A stretch of 64,000 nt of DNA, from NCBI RefSeq assembly GCF_027474825.1, contig NZ_CP107030.1:1233001-1297000 (forward strand). Reading direction: 5' to 3'. Source of the DNA: Maribacter halichondriae. Its GTDB lineage: Bacteria > Bacteroidota > Bacteroidia > Flavobacteriales > Flavobacteriaceae. A program made the position numbers and the translations under genes. Shown piece by piece: positions 25,707 to 34,812 of the stretch. The notes under the pieces are model-generated. The model was not told the origin of the DNA and did not search any database. It was given only the letters and a program-made list of their open reading frames with translations. Numbering within the stretch: the first letter of the stretch is position 1; each line of letters starts with the position of its first letter.

Positions 25707-25797
25707 TTTCAGGTTTCAGGTTTCAGGTTTCAGGTTTCAGGTTTCAGGTTTCAAATTATGAACTTGAAACAAGAAACAACAGAAACTTAAAACTATT
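25707..25797 (-). repeat. Heptamer array TTTCAGG (6.7 copies) with degenerate extension
   Basis: Perfect TTTCAGG copies occupy 25707-25753 and fill the gap between DUF1697 and the flavoprotein gene. Beyond them, on the minus strand, degenerate GTTTTAA, GTTTCTGTT, GTTTCTT and GTTTCAA words run through the last codons of the flavoprotein gene. So the array begins inside a coding end and becomes exact outside it. Confidence 0.85.
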
Positions 25798-27084
25798 TTC
25801 TTGAACAATTCCCTTGGCCGCTATAAACCCTGTAGTCCATGCATTTTGAAAATTGAAACCGCCCGTAATGGCATCTACATTGATCACCTCTCCTGCAAAA
25901 TAAAGACCGGGCAATACCTTGCTTTGCATCGTCTTAAAATTGATTTCCTTTAAATCGACCCCACCGGCCGTTACGAATTCTTCCTTAAAAGTACTTTTTC
26001 CATCTACCCGAAACTCGCCTTGGGTAAGTTGTTCAGATAAGTTTTGAAGCTGAACTTTTGTAACATCGGCCCATTTCAAGTCGCTATCGATATCTGAAGC
26101 CCTTACCAAATTTGTCCATAGACGTCTCGGAATATCCAGGGCTTTTGTTCTCAAAACGGTTTTCTTGGCTTCAACATCTTTTATTTCCATCAAATAGGGA
26201 AGTACAGCACCTTCATGAAATTGCGGAACCCAATTCACCCGTATAGTGAATTTATACTTGAAATCGCCCAACAATTTGGCACCCCAAGCAGATAGTTTTA
26301 GAATCGCCGGTCCACTTAGTCCCCAGTGGGTCACCAAAATCGGACCCTCTGATTCGAGCAGCGATTCGGCAGCCACCTCGCTCCGCAGTTTTATGGTAAT
26401 CTTGGGGTTAAAGATTTTTTTGGCCAATATTTGAACCTTTGCATGGGTACTCAGTCCCTGGATACCCGCTATACGCTCATCACCAATATTAAATGTAAAA
26501 AGTGATGGAACGGCCGGTTCGATGGTATGGCCCAACCTTTCGAGAATTTTCCAAATTTTCGAACTGCTACCAGAGGCAATCAACAATTTTTTAGAAGTGT
26601 AGTCACTTTTGATGGACGTCACTTTCCAGCCTTCAATGACCTTCGCTTTTTTTTCGGAAACAATGGGCTCAAAATCAATCACCGAGCTATGCTTCAATAT
26701 CTTTATTCCCAACTGTTCAGCTTGCTTTAAAAACAAATCGATGATTGTACCAGAGCTGTTCGATGTTGGAAACATACGCCCATCTTCTTCTATTTTCAAA
26801 GGAACACCACGTTCTTCAAAAAAAGCTACGGTATCGCCGGTGCAATAGGTATGAAAAGGACCTAGGAGTTCTTTTTCTCCCCTAGGATAATTTTTGACCA
26901 ATTCGGCCGGGTCGAACTCGGCATGGGTTACATTGCATCGTCCGCCACCGGAAACTTTAACTTTCGAAAGTACTTCCTTGCCTCGCTCAAGGATAGCTAT
27001 TTTCAATTTAGGCTTAGCTTCGGCAATATGTATCGCTGCATAAAAACCTGCCGCACCTCCGCCAATGATAAGAACGTCGAACAT
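25756..27084 (-). CDS. NAD(P)/FAD-dependent oxidoreductase, BaiN/HI0933 family
   Basis: 442 residues. The N-terminal FAD motif IGGGAAGFYAA is at residues 7-17, then ILERGKEVLSKVKVSGGGRCNVTH, the HI0933/BaiN hallmark, and the C-terminal GLYFAGEVINVDAITGGFNFQNAW. Members are flavoproteins with few defined substrates; BaiN acts in bile acid dehydroxylation in Clostridium, which need not apply here. The last ten or so residues (FKFLLFLVSSS) are encoded by 7-bp repeat words and are probably not native. The start codon overlaps the GDPD stop by one base. Confidence 0.87.
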   Translation of the reverse strand: MFDVLIIGGGAAGFYAAIHIAEAKPKLKIAILERGKEVLSKVKVSGGGRCNVTHAEFDPAELVKNYPRGEKELLGPFHTYCTGDTVAFFEERGVPLKIEEDGRMFPTSNSSGTIIDLFLKQAEQLGIKILKHSSVIDFEPIVSEKKAKVIEGWKVTSIKSDYTSKKLLIASGSSSKIWKILERLGHTIEPAVPSLFTFNIGDERIAGIQGLSTHAKVQILAKKIFNPKITIKLRSEVAAESLLESEGPILVTHWGLSGPAILKLSAWGAKLLGDFKYKFTIRVNWVPQFHEGAVLPYLMEIKDVEAKKTVLRTKALDIPRRLWTNLVRASDIDSDLKWADVTKVQLQNLSEQLTQGEFRVDGKSTFKEEFVTAGGVDLKEINFKTMQSKVLPGLYFAGEVINVDAITGGFNFQNAWTTGFIAAKGIVQENSFKFLLFLVSSS

Positions 27085-27845
27085 TATTTGACACGTTCAG
27101 GAAAGTTGGTGATGATACCATCTACCTTTAATTTTTTCATCGCATCAATATCTTTAGAATCATTGACCGTCCATGTATAGATTTTAAATCCGGATTTCTT
27201 GATGGTGTCAGCGATTACTTGATCAAGTTTATTATAACTTGGATTAATGGCTTCTGCATTGAGTTCCTTCGCAATCGGAAGAGCCTCTAAAGGGTCACCT
27301 TCTGTTAAGATGGCAATGGGCATATCTTCGTTCAATTCGCGCATTGCCTTGAGCTCATCCCAATTAAAACTTGAAATCAAGAAGTTTTCCAACGTCCACC
27401 CTTTATCTTTGATATAATACTCGGTAATGAAATTTACGCGATCTGCGGTATTCGCTCCTTTTAATTCTATGTTAAGACGTACTTTATTATCGATAAGTTT
27501 CAGAACATCCTGCAACATTGGAATTCTGTGATTCCCATCCAACATTACCTTTTTAAGATCGGTAATATTGTACTCCTCGATATTGCCTCCGGCATTTGAA
27601 ATACGCTCAAGTCGCTCGTCATGAAAGACTACTATTTCTCCACTCTTGATCTTAAAAACATCGATTTCTATCATATCGACACCTAAATCCATGGCCTTTT
27701 GGATGGATGCCAAGGTATTCTCTGTCTCATGCCCCATAGCGCCTCGATGGCCGATTACCAGTGGTCCGTTCATTGTACAGCTTGATACTATTAGTAGTGC
27801 AAAAGTGACAAGAATAAATCGCATTTTCATTCTAAAAGAGTTCAT
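27084..27845 (-). CDS. Glycerophosphodiester phosphodiesterase, lipoprotein
   Basis: 253 residues. A short N-terminal hydrophobic segment ends in a lipobox (LIVSSC), predicting a membrane-anchored lipoprotein. The GDPD TIM-barrel signature is clear: GHRGAMGHETENT near residue 34, EIDVFKIKSGEIVVFHDE with catalytic Glu, Asp and His near 60-77, and NIELKG near 125. It hydrolyses glycerophosphodiesters to glycerol-3-phosphate and an alcohol. It begins 6 bp after the GH13 stop, so it may be read with the alpha-glucan operon, although the functions are not obviously linked. Confidence 0.9.
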   Translation of the reverse strand: MNSFRMKMRFILVTFALLIVSSCTMNGPLVIGHRGAMGHETENTLASIQKAMDLGVDMIEIDVFKIKSGEIVVFHDERLERISNAGGNIEEYNITDLKKVMLDGNHRIPMLQDVLKLIDNKVRLNIELKGANTADRVNFITEYYIKDKGWTLENFLISSFNWDELKAMRELNEDMPIAILTEGDPLEALPIAKELNAEAINPSYNKLDQVIADTIKKSGFKIYTWTVNDSKDIDAMKKLKVDGIITNFPERVK

Positions 27846-27850
27846 TAGGT

Positions 27851-29718
27851 CTATTTTACCGCAAAAATAAAAGATTCCAGCGGATTTAAACGAATCTCGA
27901 TCTTTCCTATTCCGTTGTCAACTTCCAATGTGTTCATAGATTCATAGAGCATATCTTTCAATTCATACTTTCCCGGACCCAGTTTCCATTCATCAATAAT
28001 CTCTTTTGGAATTTTGAGTTGAAATGAATAGGTCTTATCAGAATCAAAATTGGAGATTACAACTAGTTTTTCATTCTTCGACCAACGCACAAATGACAAA
28101 ACCCTGTGGTCATAGTTTTCGGTATTCTCCCTATTATAATAATGAATATCACTATACTCGCCCATCAAGGCACTACTGTTTATCGTAACATTCAAAAGAC
28201 GCTTGTAAAAATCACGAAGGTCTTTTTCTTCTTTGGATAATTGTCCTCCGTCAAATTTCCTATCATTCACCCAACGTTGGTATGTTGGAACACCTATATA
28301 ATCGAAAATTGATGTTCGGGTCGGACTTCCGAATCCCGCCTGTTCTTCGGCGGGCTCTCCAACTTCTTGCCCGAAATAAATCATGGTAGGCGAGGTGCTC
28401 AAGGTCGCAGAAACCACCATGGCCGGTTTTCCTTTTTGGGCATCCCCGGCAAAATCAGGACTTGCGATTCGTTGCTCGTCATGATTTTCCAAAAAATGTA
28501 ACATTTGATGTTCTATATCTTGAAGACCTTCCTGCACTTTAGGAATATGATCCGTCCAACCATGACCTTGCATGATGTGTTTTAGACTATCGTACAGTTC
28601 CACCTTGTCGTAGAGATAGTCCATTTTTCCTTTATGGATATAATCTCTATACAATCCCGGGTTATAGACCTCTGCCAAAAGAAAAGCATCCGGGTTATTC
28701 ATTTTGATATGGGAGTTCATATAGCTCCAAAATTCTACGGGAACCATTTCGGCCATATCGAACCGGAAACCGTCGACTCCCATTTCAAGCCAATACAGAG
28801 CGATATCCTTAAATTTTTTCCAAGAACCAGGTACATCTTTATCGGACCAAAATGCAAAATGCTTTTTATAATCCAGCGTATCGGAACCTTCTGGAAGCAC
28901 ATCGAAATCATAAGAACCATCGGGCCGCACCCCATAATTTATTTTTACCGTTTCGTACCAATCGTTCATATCGGGGTGGGGCGAACGCGAGCCATTGCCC
29001 GTCCATTTCGCGGGAACTTCTTTAAATCTTCCATCTGCCAAAGGGAGCGGCTCTCCGCCCAAGGGCTGGTATCCATTTTGCCATTCCGGTACTTGAAATT
29101 CGCTATCGGGAACATAATAAAAATCATTATCCCTTTTATATTCAACGGTAGTATCGTCGTTCGCTCCAAACGGCTCGGAACCCTTGGGTGTCGATTTACC
29201 TTCATAATTTCGAGCAACGTGGTTCGGGACGATATCAATCAGTAATTTCAGGCCTGCCTTATGCGTTCTGTCAATCAATGCTTTGAACTCTTCCAATCGT
29301 TTGAACGGATCCTCGGCCAAATCAGGATTCACGTTATAATAATCCTTCACCGCATAAGGCGAACCTGCCCGACCCTTGACAACATCTGGGTCATCGTTGG
29401 TAATATCATAATCTGAATAATCGGTTACCAAAGCATGATGTGGCACCCCGGTATACCAAATGTGGGTAACGCCTAAATTCTTAATTTCTTGAAGTGCCTT
29501 TTCGGTAAAATCGGAAAACTTGCCGACACCATTTTCTTCTAAAGTGCCCCAAGGTTTATTATTGGCACTGGTATTTCCGAAAAGACGGGTAAAAACTTGG
29601 TAGATGACTTGTTTTTTTTGATTTTTGAATCAGTATCCATAGGGGTAGAAGGTTCTTTTTTTGATTGACAGCCAAATGTGAGAATCAGTATAATGAACGC
29701 CAAGCTGGTCTTTATCAT
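27851..29718 (-). CDS. Alpha-amylase family glycoside hydrolase (GH13), lipoprotein, frameshifted
   Basis: The ATG at 29718 gives a lipoprotein signal (IKTSLAFIILILTFGC). The frame then breaks in a run of eight A residues (minus strand) near 29612-29619; adding one base continues as KKKQVIYQVFTRLFGNT and gives 622 residues. GH13 motifs are DIVPNHV near residue 161, DGFRFDMAEMV with the nucleophile Asp near 319, LLAEVYNP with the acid Glu near 348, and ENHDEQR near 411. It should cut or transfer alpha-1,4 or alpha-1,6 glucans at the cell surface or periplasm. It belongs with GH65 and pgmB but is now separated from them by the DUF559 insertion. Confidence 0.88.
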
Positions 29719-29744
29719 TTTTTTGGCTAATTTATTATTTATCA

Positions 29745-29773
29745 AGCTTCCCTCTTAAGGAAAAGGGGGAAAC
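29745..29773 (-). repeat. Partial bipartite-repeat R end downstream of DUF559
   Basis: On the plus strand GCTTCCCTC...GGGGGAAACC forms a hairpin that matches the R end at 30174 in order, orientation and loop position. It lies 10 bp after the DUF559 stop and about 26 bp before the GH13 ATG, so DUF559 is bracketed by two like-oriented R ends. Confidence 0.65.
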
Positions 29774-29783
29774 CTTTTCATAG

Positions 29784-30152
29784 CTAGTTTGCACTAAAAT
29801 TCTCTTTTATTTCCATCAGGACTGCACTCACATTCTCAAAAACCATTTTGTTTTCAAATCTGATGACCTTGTAGCCCATTCTTTCAAAATAACATGTCCT
29901 TTTTGCGTCGTATTCCTCTGCATTCGGGTTTTGATGTCCATCTCCGTCCAATTCAATAATCAATTTTTCAGAGGCACAATAAAAATCTACTATATAGTTG
30001 CCAATACTGTGTTGCTTTGTAAATCTTTTGCTCTGGAATTTTCTAGCTTTTAATTGCTTCCAAAGAAATGCTTCTGCAGGTGTTAAATGGGACCTTAATT
30101 CTTTGCGAAACACGGCAAGTTCTTTTCTAGTATGCAACGGAGACCTTTTCAT
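29784..30152 (-). CDS. DUF559 (VSR-like) endonuclease-domain protein
   Basis: 122 residues from the ATG at 30152; a GTG two codons upstream is less likely. The DUF559 pattern is complete: LRSHLTPAEAFLWKQLKAR near the start, F-x-K-Q-H, then the catalytic stretch NYIVDFYCASEKLIIELDGD with Asp and Glu of a PD-(D/E)xK/VSR fold and His after it, and ERMGYKVIRFEN. Such proteins resemble very-short-patch-repair nucleases and some homing endonucleases. It sits inside the alpha-glucan operon between GH65 and GH13, 20 bp after a complete bipartite repeat and 10 bp before a partial one. I infer it is part of, or travels with, that repeat. Confidence 0.85.
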   Translation of the reverse strand: MKRSPLHTRKELAVFRKELRSHLTPAEAFLWKQLKARKFQSKRFTKQHSIGNYIVDFYCASEKLIIELDGDGHQNPNAEEYDAKRTCYFERMGYKVIRFENKMVFENVSAVLMEIKENFSAN

Positions 30153-30171
30153 GTACACTTTATCTTTTTAA

Positions 30172-30370
30172 AGGCTCCCCTCTTTAGAAAAAGAGGGGAA
30201 ATTCAGCTTTGCTGAATGGGGAGTTTGACCCGCAAACTTGCTCACGTACCCATATTCACATAAAAATCAGGTATGAGATAAACTGAGTAACGATATGTTA
30301 GTTACTTACGGGTCAAACCCTCCGTCTTCGCTAAAGCGAATCCACCTCCCTTCTTCTGAAGGGAGGAGTT
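30172..30370 (-). repeat. Bipartite structured repeat, complete, minus orientation, beside DUF559
   Basis: Read on the minus strand: L end with hairpin CCTCCCTTC/GAAGGGAGG, TGGATT, small hairpin CGCTTTAGCG, tail GACGGAGGGTTTGACCCG; a spacer of about 60 bp; then R end GAGCAAGTTTGCGGGTCAAA, TCCCC, hairpin ATTCAGCAAAGCTGAAT, and final CCCCTC/GAGGGG hairpin. The L tail (GTTTGACCCG) and R start (CGGGTCAAAC) are themselves inverted complements. It starts 28 bp after the GH65 stop. Confidence 0.85.
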
Positions 30371-30397
30371 TTTTTATCCCTCCAAAGAACTCAGATA

Positions 30398-32710
30398 TCA
30401 ATTTTTTACCTCCGTTACCTCCCCGGGGGTTATGGCTGCTCGCCTTCCGTTGACCCTAATAGAAACATCTTCCTTTCCGTCCAATTCAAATTGGGTTTCG
30501 GTCTTGGTTACGGTGATTTTTAAAATTCGCTTCCTGAAATTGATCTTAAATGAATAGCCTTTCCATTGCTTAGGAATTCTGGGTGTGAAAGATAATTTAT
30601 CATCAACGACACGCATTCCGGCAAAACCTTCTACAATACTCATCCAGGTACCGGCCATTGAGGTGATGTGCAATCCTTCTTCCACTTCTTTATTATAGTC
30701 ATCCAAATCCAACCGTGAGGTTCGAAGGTAAAATTGATAGGCCTGCTCCATGCGGTTCAATTTGGCCGCTTGAATACTATGAACACAGGGCGACAATGAT
30801 GATTCGTGAACTGTAAATGGTTCATAGAAATCAAAATGTCGTTCCAAGTCACCCAAGGTAAAATCGGATTCGAAGAGGTAAAACCCTTGAAGTGTGTCTG
30901 CTTGTTTTATGTACGGTGATCTCAAAATACGGTCCCAACTCCATTTTTGGTTGATCGGGCGCTGTGATTTTGGAAGGTCGGCGACGGTAATCAATTCCTT
31001 GTCCAAAAACCCGTCTTGCTGCAGAAAGATATCATGCTCTTCGGAACGTGGGAAATACATATTCTTCGCCACTCTTTTCCACCCATCCATCTCTTTTTCG
31101 GTCAACTTTGTCAAACCAATGACACGGTCATAATCATCGCGATAGCCATCCTTCACTTTTTGTAACTGCTCCAAGGTGTAATTGATACACCATTTGGCCA
31201 AATAGTTTGTATACCAATTGTTGTTGACATTGTTCTCATACTCATTGGGACCAGTTACCCCGAGAATTACATACTTCTTCTTTTGCTCGGAAAAAGTGGC
31301 GCGTTGGTGCCAGAATTTTGAAATTCCGATCAGCACTTCAAGCCCCATTTCGGGGATATAGGTATAATCGCCCGTAAAACGATAATAATTATAAATCGCG
31401 AACGCGATAGCCCCGTTTCGATGGATTTCCTCAAAAGTAATCTCCCATTCATTATGACATTCCTCACCGTTCATGGTCACCATGGGGTACAAGGCGGCAC
31501 CGTTTGAAAAACCAAGCTTTTTGGCATTTTCGATGGCCTTTTCAAGATGGTTAAAACGGTATTTTAAAAGATTTCGGGCAACCTTTTGGTCTTTGGTAGC
31601 CATATAAAAGGGAATACAATAGGCTTCAGTATCCCAATAGGTGCTTCCACCATATTTCTCTCCTGTAAAGCCTTTTGGGCCAATGTTCAGACGAGAATCC
31701 CTTCCTAAATAGGTTTGATTCAAGTGGAAGATATTAAAGCGGATACCCTGTTGTGCCTTAATATCACCGTCGATGGTTATATCGCTCATTTCCCAAATCT
31801 TGGCCCACGATGCTTTTTGTTTTTCCAAAAGCGCATCGAAACCTAAGTCAGTCGCTTTATTCAATGCTTTTTTAGCGGCATCGACCAACTCGGAAGCCTT
31901 ATGATTCCTGGAAACCGTATATCCGCCAAATTTATGAAGTGAAAGGGTCTCCCCTTTTTTTACTTTTTGGGTGTATTCATGCCCTACCCACATTTCTTTT
32001 TTCGTCGAGGATGGTTTTTTGGAAATCTGTTTGCCATCAAGAAACAGCTGTGATTCCATAAAGGTGCAGGTTGCAAAATTGGTCTTCATCGTATGGGCTT
32101 CGATAAAAGCCTGACTGCGCTCGGATATTACATTTGTGGTGTTCCAGAATTTATCGTCCCAGTTGGTATCATGATTTTTTATACTACTATCCAAATACGG
32201 ATTGAAGCTGATCTCGACCTCGGCGTCAAGCACTGTAATCGCGTAGTTAATGGCCCCAACCTCATCAATATCCAGACTTAGAAACCGTGTTATAATAACC
32301 TCTAGTTTTATGTCGTTGGAAGTTACCGCCTTAAACTTTCTTTGGTACAACCCTTCTTTCATATTCAGTTCACGGCAAAAACCCGAAACCTTTTTACAGG
32401 TGTTCAAATCCAGCGGTTCACCATCTATGGAAATATCAATTCCGATCCAATTGGGAGCGTTCAGCACCTTGGCGAAATATTCGGGATAACCGTTCTTCCA
32501 CCAACCTACTCTAGTTTTATCGGGATAGTATACTCCTGCTATATAACTTCCCTGAAATGTCGGTCCGGAATAATGTTCTTCAAAGTTGGCACGTTGGCCC
32601 ATAGCGCCATTGCCGATACTGAAAAGACTTTCGGAAGATTTTACCATTTCTTTGTCGAAGCCCTCTTCGATGATGGACCATGGGTCGGATAGAATGTAGT
32701 CTTGGTTCAT
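30398..32710 (-). CDS. Glycoside hydrolase family 65 phosphorylase
   Basis: 770 residues, typical for GH65 inverting phosphorylases. Recognisable segments are SLFSIGNGAMGQRANFEE near residue 30, GEKYGGSTYWDTEAYCIPFY near 350, and the general-acid region HNEWEITFEEIHRNGAIAFA near 423. It phosphorolyses an alpha-glucosyl disaccharide (maltose, trehalose, kojibiose or nigerose) to glucose and beta-glucose-1-phosphate. No signal peptide is present, so it acts in the cytoplasm. The beta-phosphoglucomutase gene just upstream processes its product. Maltose is the likeliest substrate because a GH13 enzyme belongs to the same group, but sequence alone does not decide it. Confidence 0.9.
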   Translation of the reverse strand: MNQDYILSDPWSIIEEGFDKEMVKSSESLFSIGNGAMGQRANFEEHYSGPTFQGSYIAGVYYPDKTRVGWWKNGYPEYFAKVLNAPNWIGIDISIDGEPLDLNTCKKVSGFCRELNMKEGLYQRKFKAVTSNDIKLEVIITRFLSLDIDEVGAINYAITVLDAEVEISFNPYLDSSIKNHDTNWDDKFWNTTNVISERSQAFIEAHTMKTNFATCTFMESQLFLDGKQISKKPSSTKKEMWVGHEYTQKVKKGETLSLHKFGGYTVSRNHKASELVDAAKKALNKATDLGFDALLEKQKASWAKIWEMSDITIDGDIKAQQGIRFNIFHLNQTYLGRDSRLNIGPKGFTGEKYGGSTYWDTEAYCIPFYMATKDQKVARNLLKYRFNHLEKAIENAKKLGFSNGAALYPMVTMNGEECHNEWEITFEEIHRNGAIAFAIYNYYRFTGDYTYIPEMGLEVLIGISKFWHQRATFSEQKKKYVILGVTGPNEYENNVNNNWYTNYLAKWCINYTLEQLQKVKDGYRDDYDRVIGLTKLTEKEMDGWKRVAKNMYFPRSEEHDIFLQQDGFLDKELITVADLPKSQRPINQKWSWDRILRSPYIKQADTLQGFYLFESDFTLGDLERHFDFYEPFTVHESSLSPCVHSIQAAKLNRMEQAYQFYLRTSRLDLDDYNKEVEEGLHITSMAGTWMSIVEGFAGMRVVDDKLSFTPRIPKQWKGYSFKINFRKRILKITVTKTETQFELDGKEDVSIRVNGRRAAITPGEVTEVKN

Positions 32711-32748
32711 GTTTTAGGTAATTATGATAAAAGTTGTTCGCTGTTCTG

Positions 32749-33408
32749 CTACTCTTGGCTAATCAATTTATCTAAAAAATCCAGATTAATTTCGGTAAAA
32801 TCGATAAAATTAAATTTTGCTTCAGTAAGTACCGAAGGTTCTCCGATTCCAATGCTGGTCATTCCCGCGTTGTTTGCCGCCTCGATACCGGCCAGTGCAT
32901 CTTCGAAAACCACACAGTTTTCTGGGGGCACACCTAGATTTTCTGCGGCAATGAGAAATACTTCGGGGTCGGGCTTTGCCTTTGTTACGCTGTTACCGTC
33001 AACCAAAGTTTCAAAATACGATAATAAGTTCACCTTCTCCAAAATTGGTCTTGCATTTTTACTGGCCGAACCAAGTGCCATTGGTATTTTATTTTCCCTA
33101 AGATATTTCAAGACCTTAGGCACATCGGGCAAAATCTCAGACTCGTCCATTTTAGTTATATATGATAGATAATCCTCATTTTTTTCTTTGAGCCATGTAT
33201 CGATTTGTTCTTGAGAAGCCTCAATACTTCCCATTTCAAGCAAAATTTCGAGACACCGCTTCCGGCTTACGCCCTTAAACCGTTCGTTATCCTGCTCTGT
33301 AAATTCGATACCCAGTTCATCGGCCAAGTTTTTCCAGGCCAAATAATGATATTTCGCGGTGTCGACGATGACGCCGTCCAAATCGAATATAACTCCGGTT
33401 TTTTTCAT
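32749..33408 (-). CDS. pgmB: Beta-phosphoglucomutase
   Basis: 219 residues of the HAD family. The nucleophile motif FDLDGVIVDTA is at residues 8-18 (Asp9 and Asp11), the cap includes RFKGVSRKRCLEIL, and motif II/III residues lie in ALGSASKNA and VVFEDALAGIEAANNAG. It converts beta-glucose-1-phosphate to glucose-6-phosphate, which fits the GH65 phosphorylase 38 bp downstream. It lies 20 bp after the LacI gene, so regulator, mutase and phosphorylase form one transcript. Confidence 0.93.
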   Translation of the reverse strand: MKKTGVIFDLDGVIVDTAKYHYLAWKNLADELGIEFTEQDNERFKGVSRKRCLEILLEMGSIEASQEQIDTWLKEKNEDYLSYITKMDESEILPDVPKVLKYLRENKIPMALGSASKNARPILEKVNLLSYFETLVDGNSVTKAKPDPEVFLIAAENLGVPPENCVVFEDALAGIEAANNAGMTSIGIGEPSVLTEAKFNFIDFTEINLDFLDKLISQE

Positions 33409-33428
33409 GTTTTGCTAGGGGTGTGAAA

Positions 33429-34451
33429 TTAGTTTATGGTAGATTGCCGTTCAATGATGGTGGCCTCTGTGACCTCCGTACGATATGTTTGATTCACATC
33501 GTATTCATTCTCGACCTTTTCGATGAGCATTTTAGCGGCAACTTCCCCCATACGGTCTCCATGCTGAGCAACCGTGGTCAAAGTGGGTCTGGAATATTTG
33601 GAGAGTATGCCATCTGTAAAACCGATAAAGGCAATATCTTGGGGCACTCGAAGTCCCTTTTCCTGGACAACTCCCATACATATTACCGCAAACAACTCAT
33701 TTACGCACAAAGCCGCGTCCACCTCGTTTTGGTCGAAAAAATTATGAATTGGCGTTTCATCGATTTCTTTATAGGGCAATGTAAGAATCAGGTTTTCATT
33801 CACTTTGATTCCGTTATTTTCTAAGGCTTTTCGATATCCTTCAGCCCTTTTGACACTCACGTTAAAATAGTTTTCAGTAGTAATCAATGCAATACGTTTT
33901 CTTCCCTGAGCAATTAGTTTTAAAACGGCTTGATATGCTATTTCCAAATCGTTCAAAACAACTTTGTCACAATCGACTTCGTCGGTAACCCTATCAAAAA
34001 GAACCAGAGGTATACCCTGATCCATAACTTCGTGAATATGTCGAAAGTCGTTTTTCTGCTCCGTTTCACCCGATAGCGACATGATAAAGCCATCGACGCT
34101 TCCATTGGCCAATAACTCCATGTTGAGAACCTCTTTATCAAACGATTCGTCCGAAACACAAACAATCACATTGTACCCTTGGGTATTGGCATATTTCTCG
34201 ATTCCTCGAAATACGGTCATAAAAAAATGATGGACTATTTCAGGTATGATAACCCCGATATTCTTGGTCTGCTTGTTTTTAAGGCTGATTGCAATGTTGT
34301 TGGGCTTATAATTGTAGAGTTTGGCAAAGGCCTGCACTTTTTCCTTGGTGTCCCTTCCTATTTCGTCACTATTCTTCAGCGCTTTCGAAACGGTAGAAAT
34401 AGAAACCTCAAGTTCGCGGGCAATATCTTTTAATGTGATTTTCTTTCTCAA
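33429..34451 (-). CDS. LacI-family transcriptional regulator
   Basis: 340 residues. The N-terminal helix-turn-helix and hinge (ITLKDIARELEVSISTVSKALKNS, then YKPNNIAISLKNKQTKNIGVIIP) are typical, followed by a periplasmic-binding-protein-like sugar domain. The start must be the TTG at 34451, because a stop lies two codons upstream in frame and no ATG is available. As first gene of the pgmB-GH65-GH13 group it probably represses that operon until an alpha-disaccharide binds. The shared 361 bp region with divergent susC allows control of both. No operator palindrome was clear to me. Confidence 0.9.
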   Translation of the reverse strand: MRKKITLKDIARELEVSISTVSKALKNSDEIGRDTKEKVQAFAKLYNYKPNNIAISLKNKQTKNIGVIIPEIVHHFFMTVFRGIEKYANTQGYNVIVCVSDESFDKEVLNMELLANGSVDGFIMSLSGETEQKNDFRHIHEVMDQGIPLVLFDRVTDEVDCDKVVLNDLEIAYQAVLKLIAQGRKRIALITTENYFNVSVKRAEGYRKALENNGIKVNENLILTLPYKEIDETPIHNFFDQNEVDAALCVNELFAVICMGVVQEKGLRVPQDIAFIGFTDGILSKYSRPTLTTVAQHGDRMGEVAAKMLIEKVENEYDVNQTYRTEVTEATIIERQSTIN

Positions 34452-34812
34452 TGCTTACTTCGATTGAAATACCGTGATATACAATAAGGAAAATTAAGTA
34501 TTAAAAATTCAAGGGAGGAATCTTCTGCCTTATTTTAACATGCTGCAAGATAAGCATCAATATGTTAAAATTTTTAAGACCGTCAAAAAATGCTATATTT
34601 ATCAAAAAATTACGTTTTCCCAATCTTCTGCCGCTATATATTATGAATCAGATAATTGGAGGCGCAACACTTTATCAATCTGTTATTCCTGAAAGTTATC
34701 AACACGAAACCGTTGTAGTGGTTTCTTTATCTCCGATTTACCATGGTTTAACATAAAATTTACATAATTTCATTTTTACAAATTGTTTAACTCAAATTAA
34801 AACTAACTCTTT
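34452..34812. promoter_or_regulatory. Divergent promoter region between lacI-type gene and susC
   Basis: 361 bp, A+T rich, no gene seen. It contains an imperfect direct repeat AATCTTCTGCC at about 34519 and 34622, with the second followed by CGCTATATAT. These may be regulator sites. No exact TAnnTTTG box was found near either start. Confidence 0.4.

Noticed and set aside
25537..25804. Small plus-strand ORFs with repeated FRFQVSG peptides
   Set aside because: They are translations of the TTTCAGG array, antisense to DUF1697 and the flavoprotein gene.
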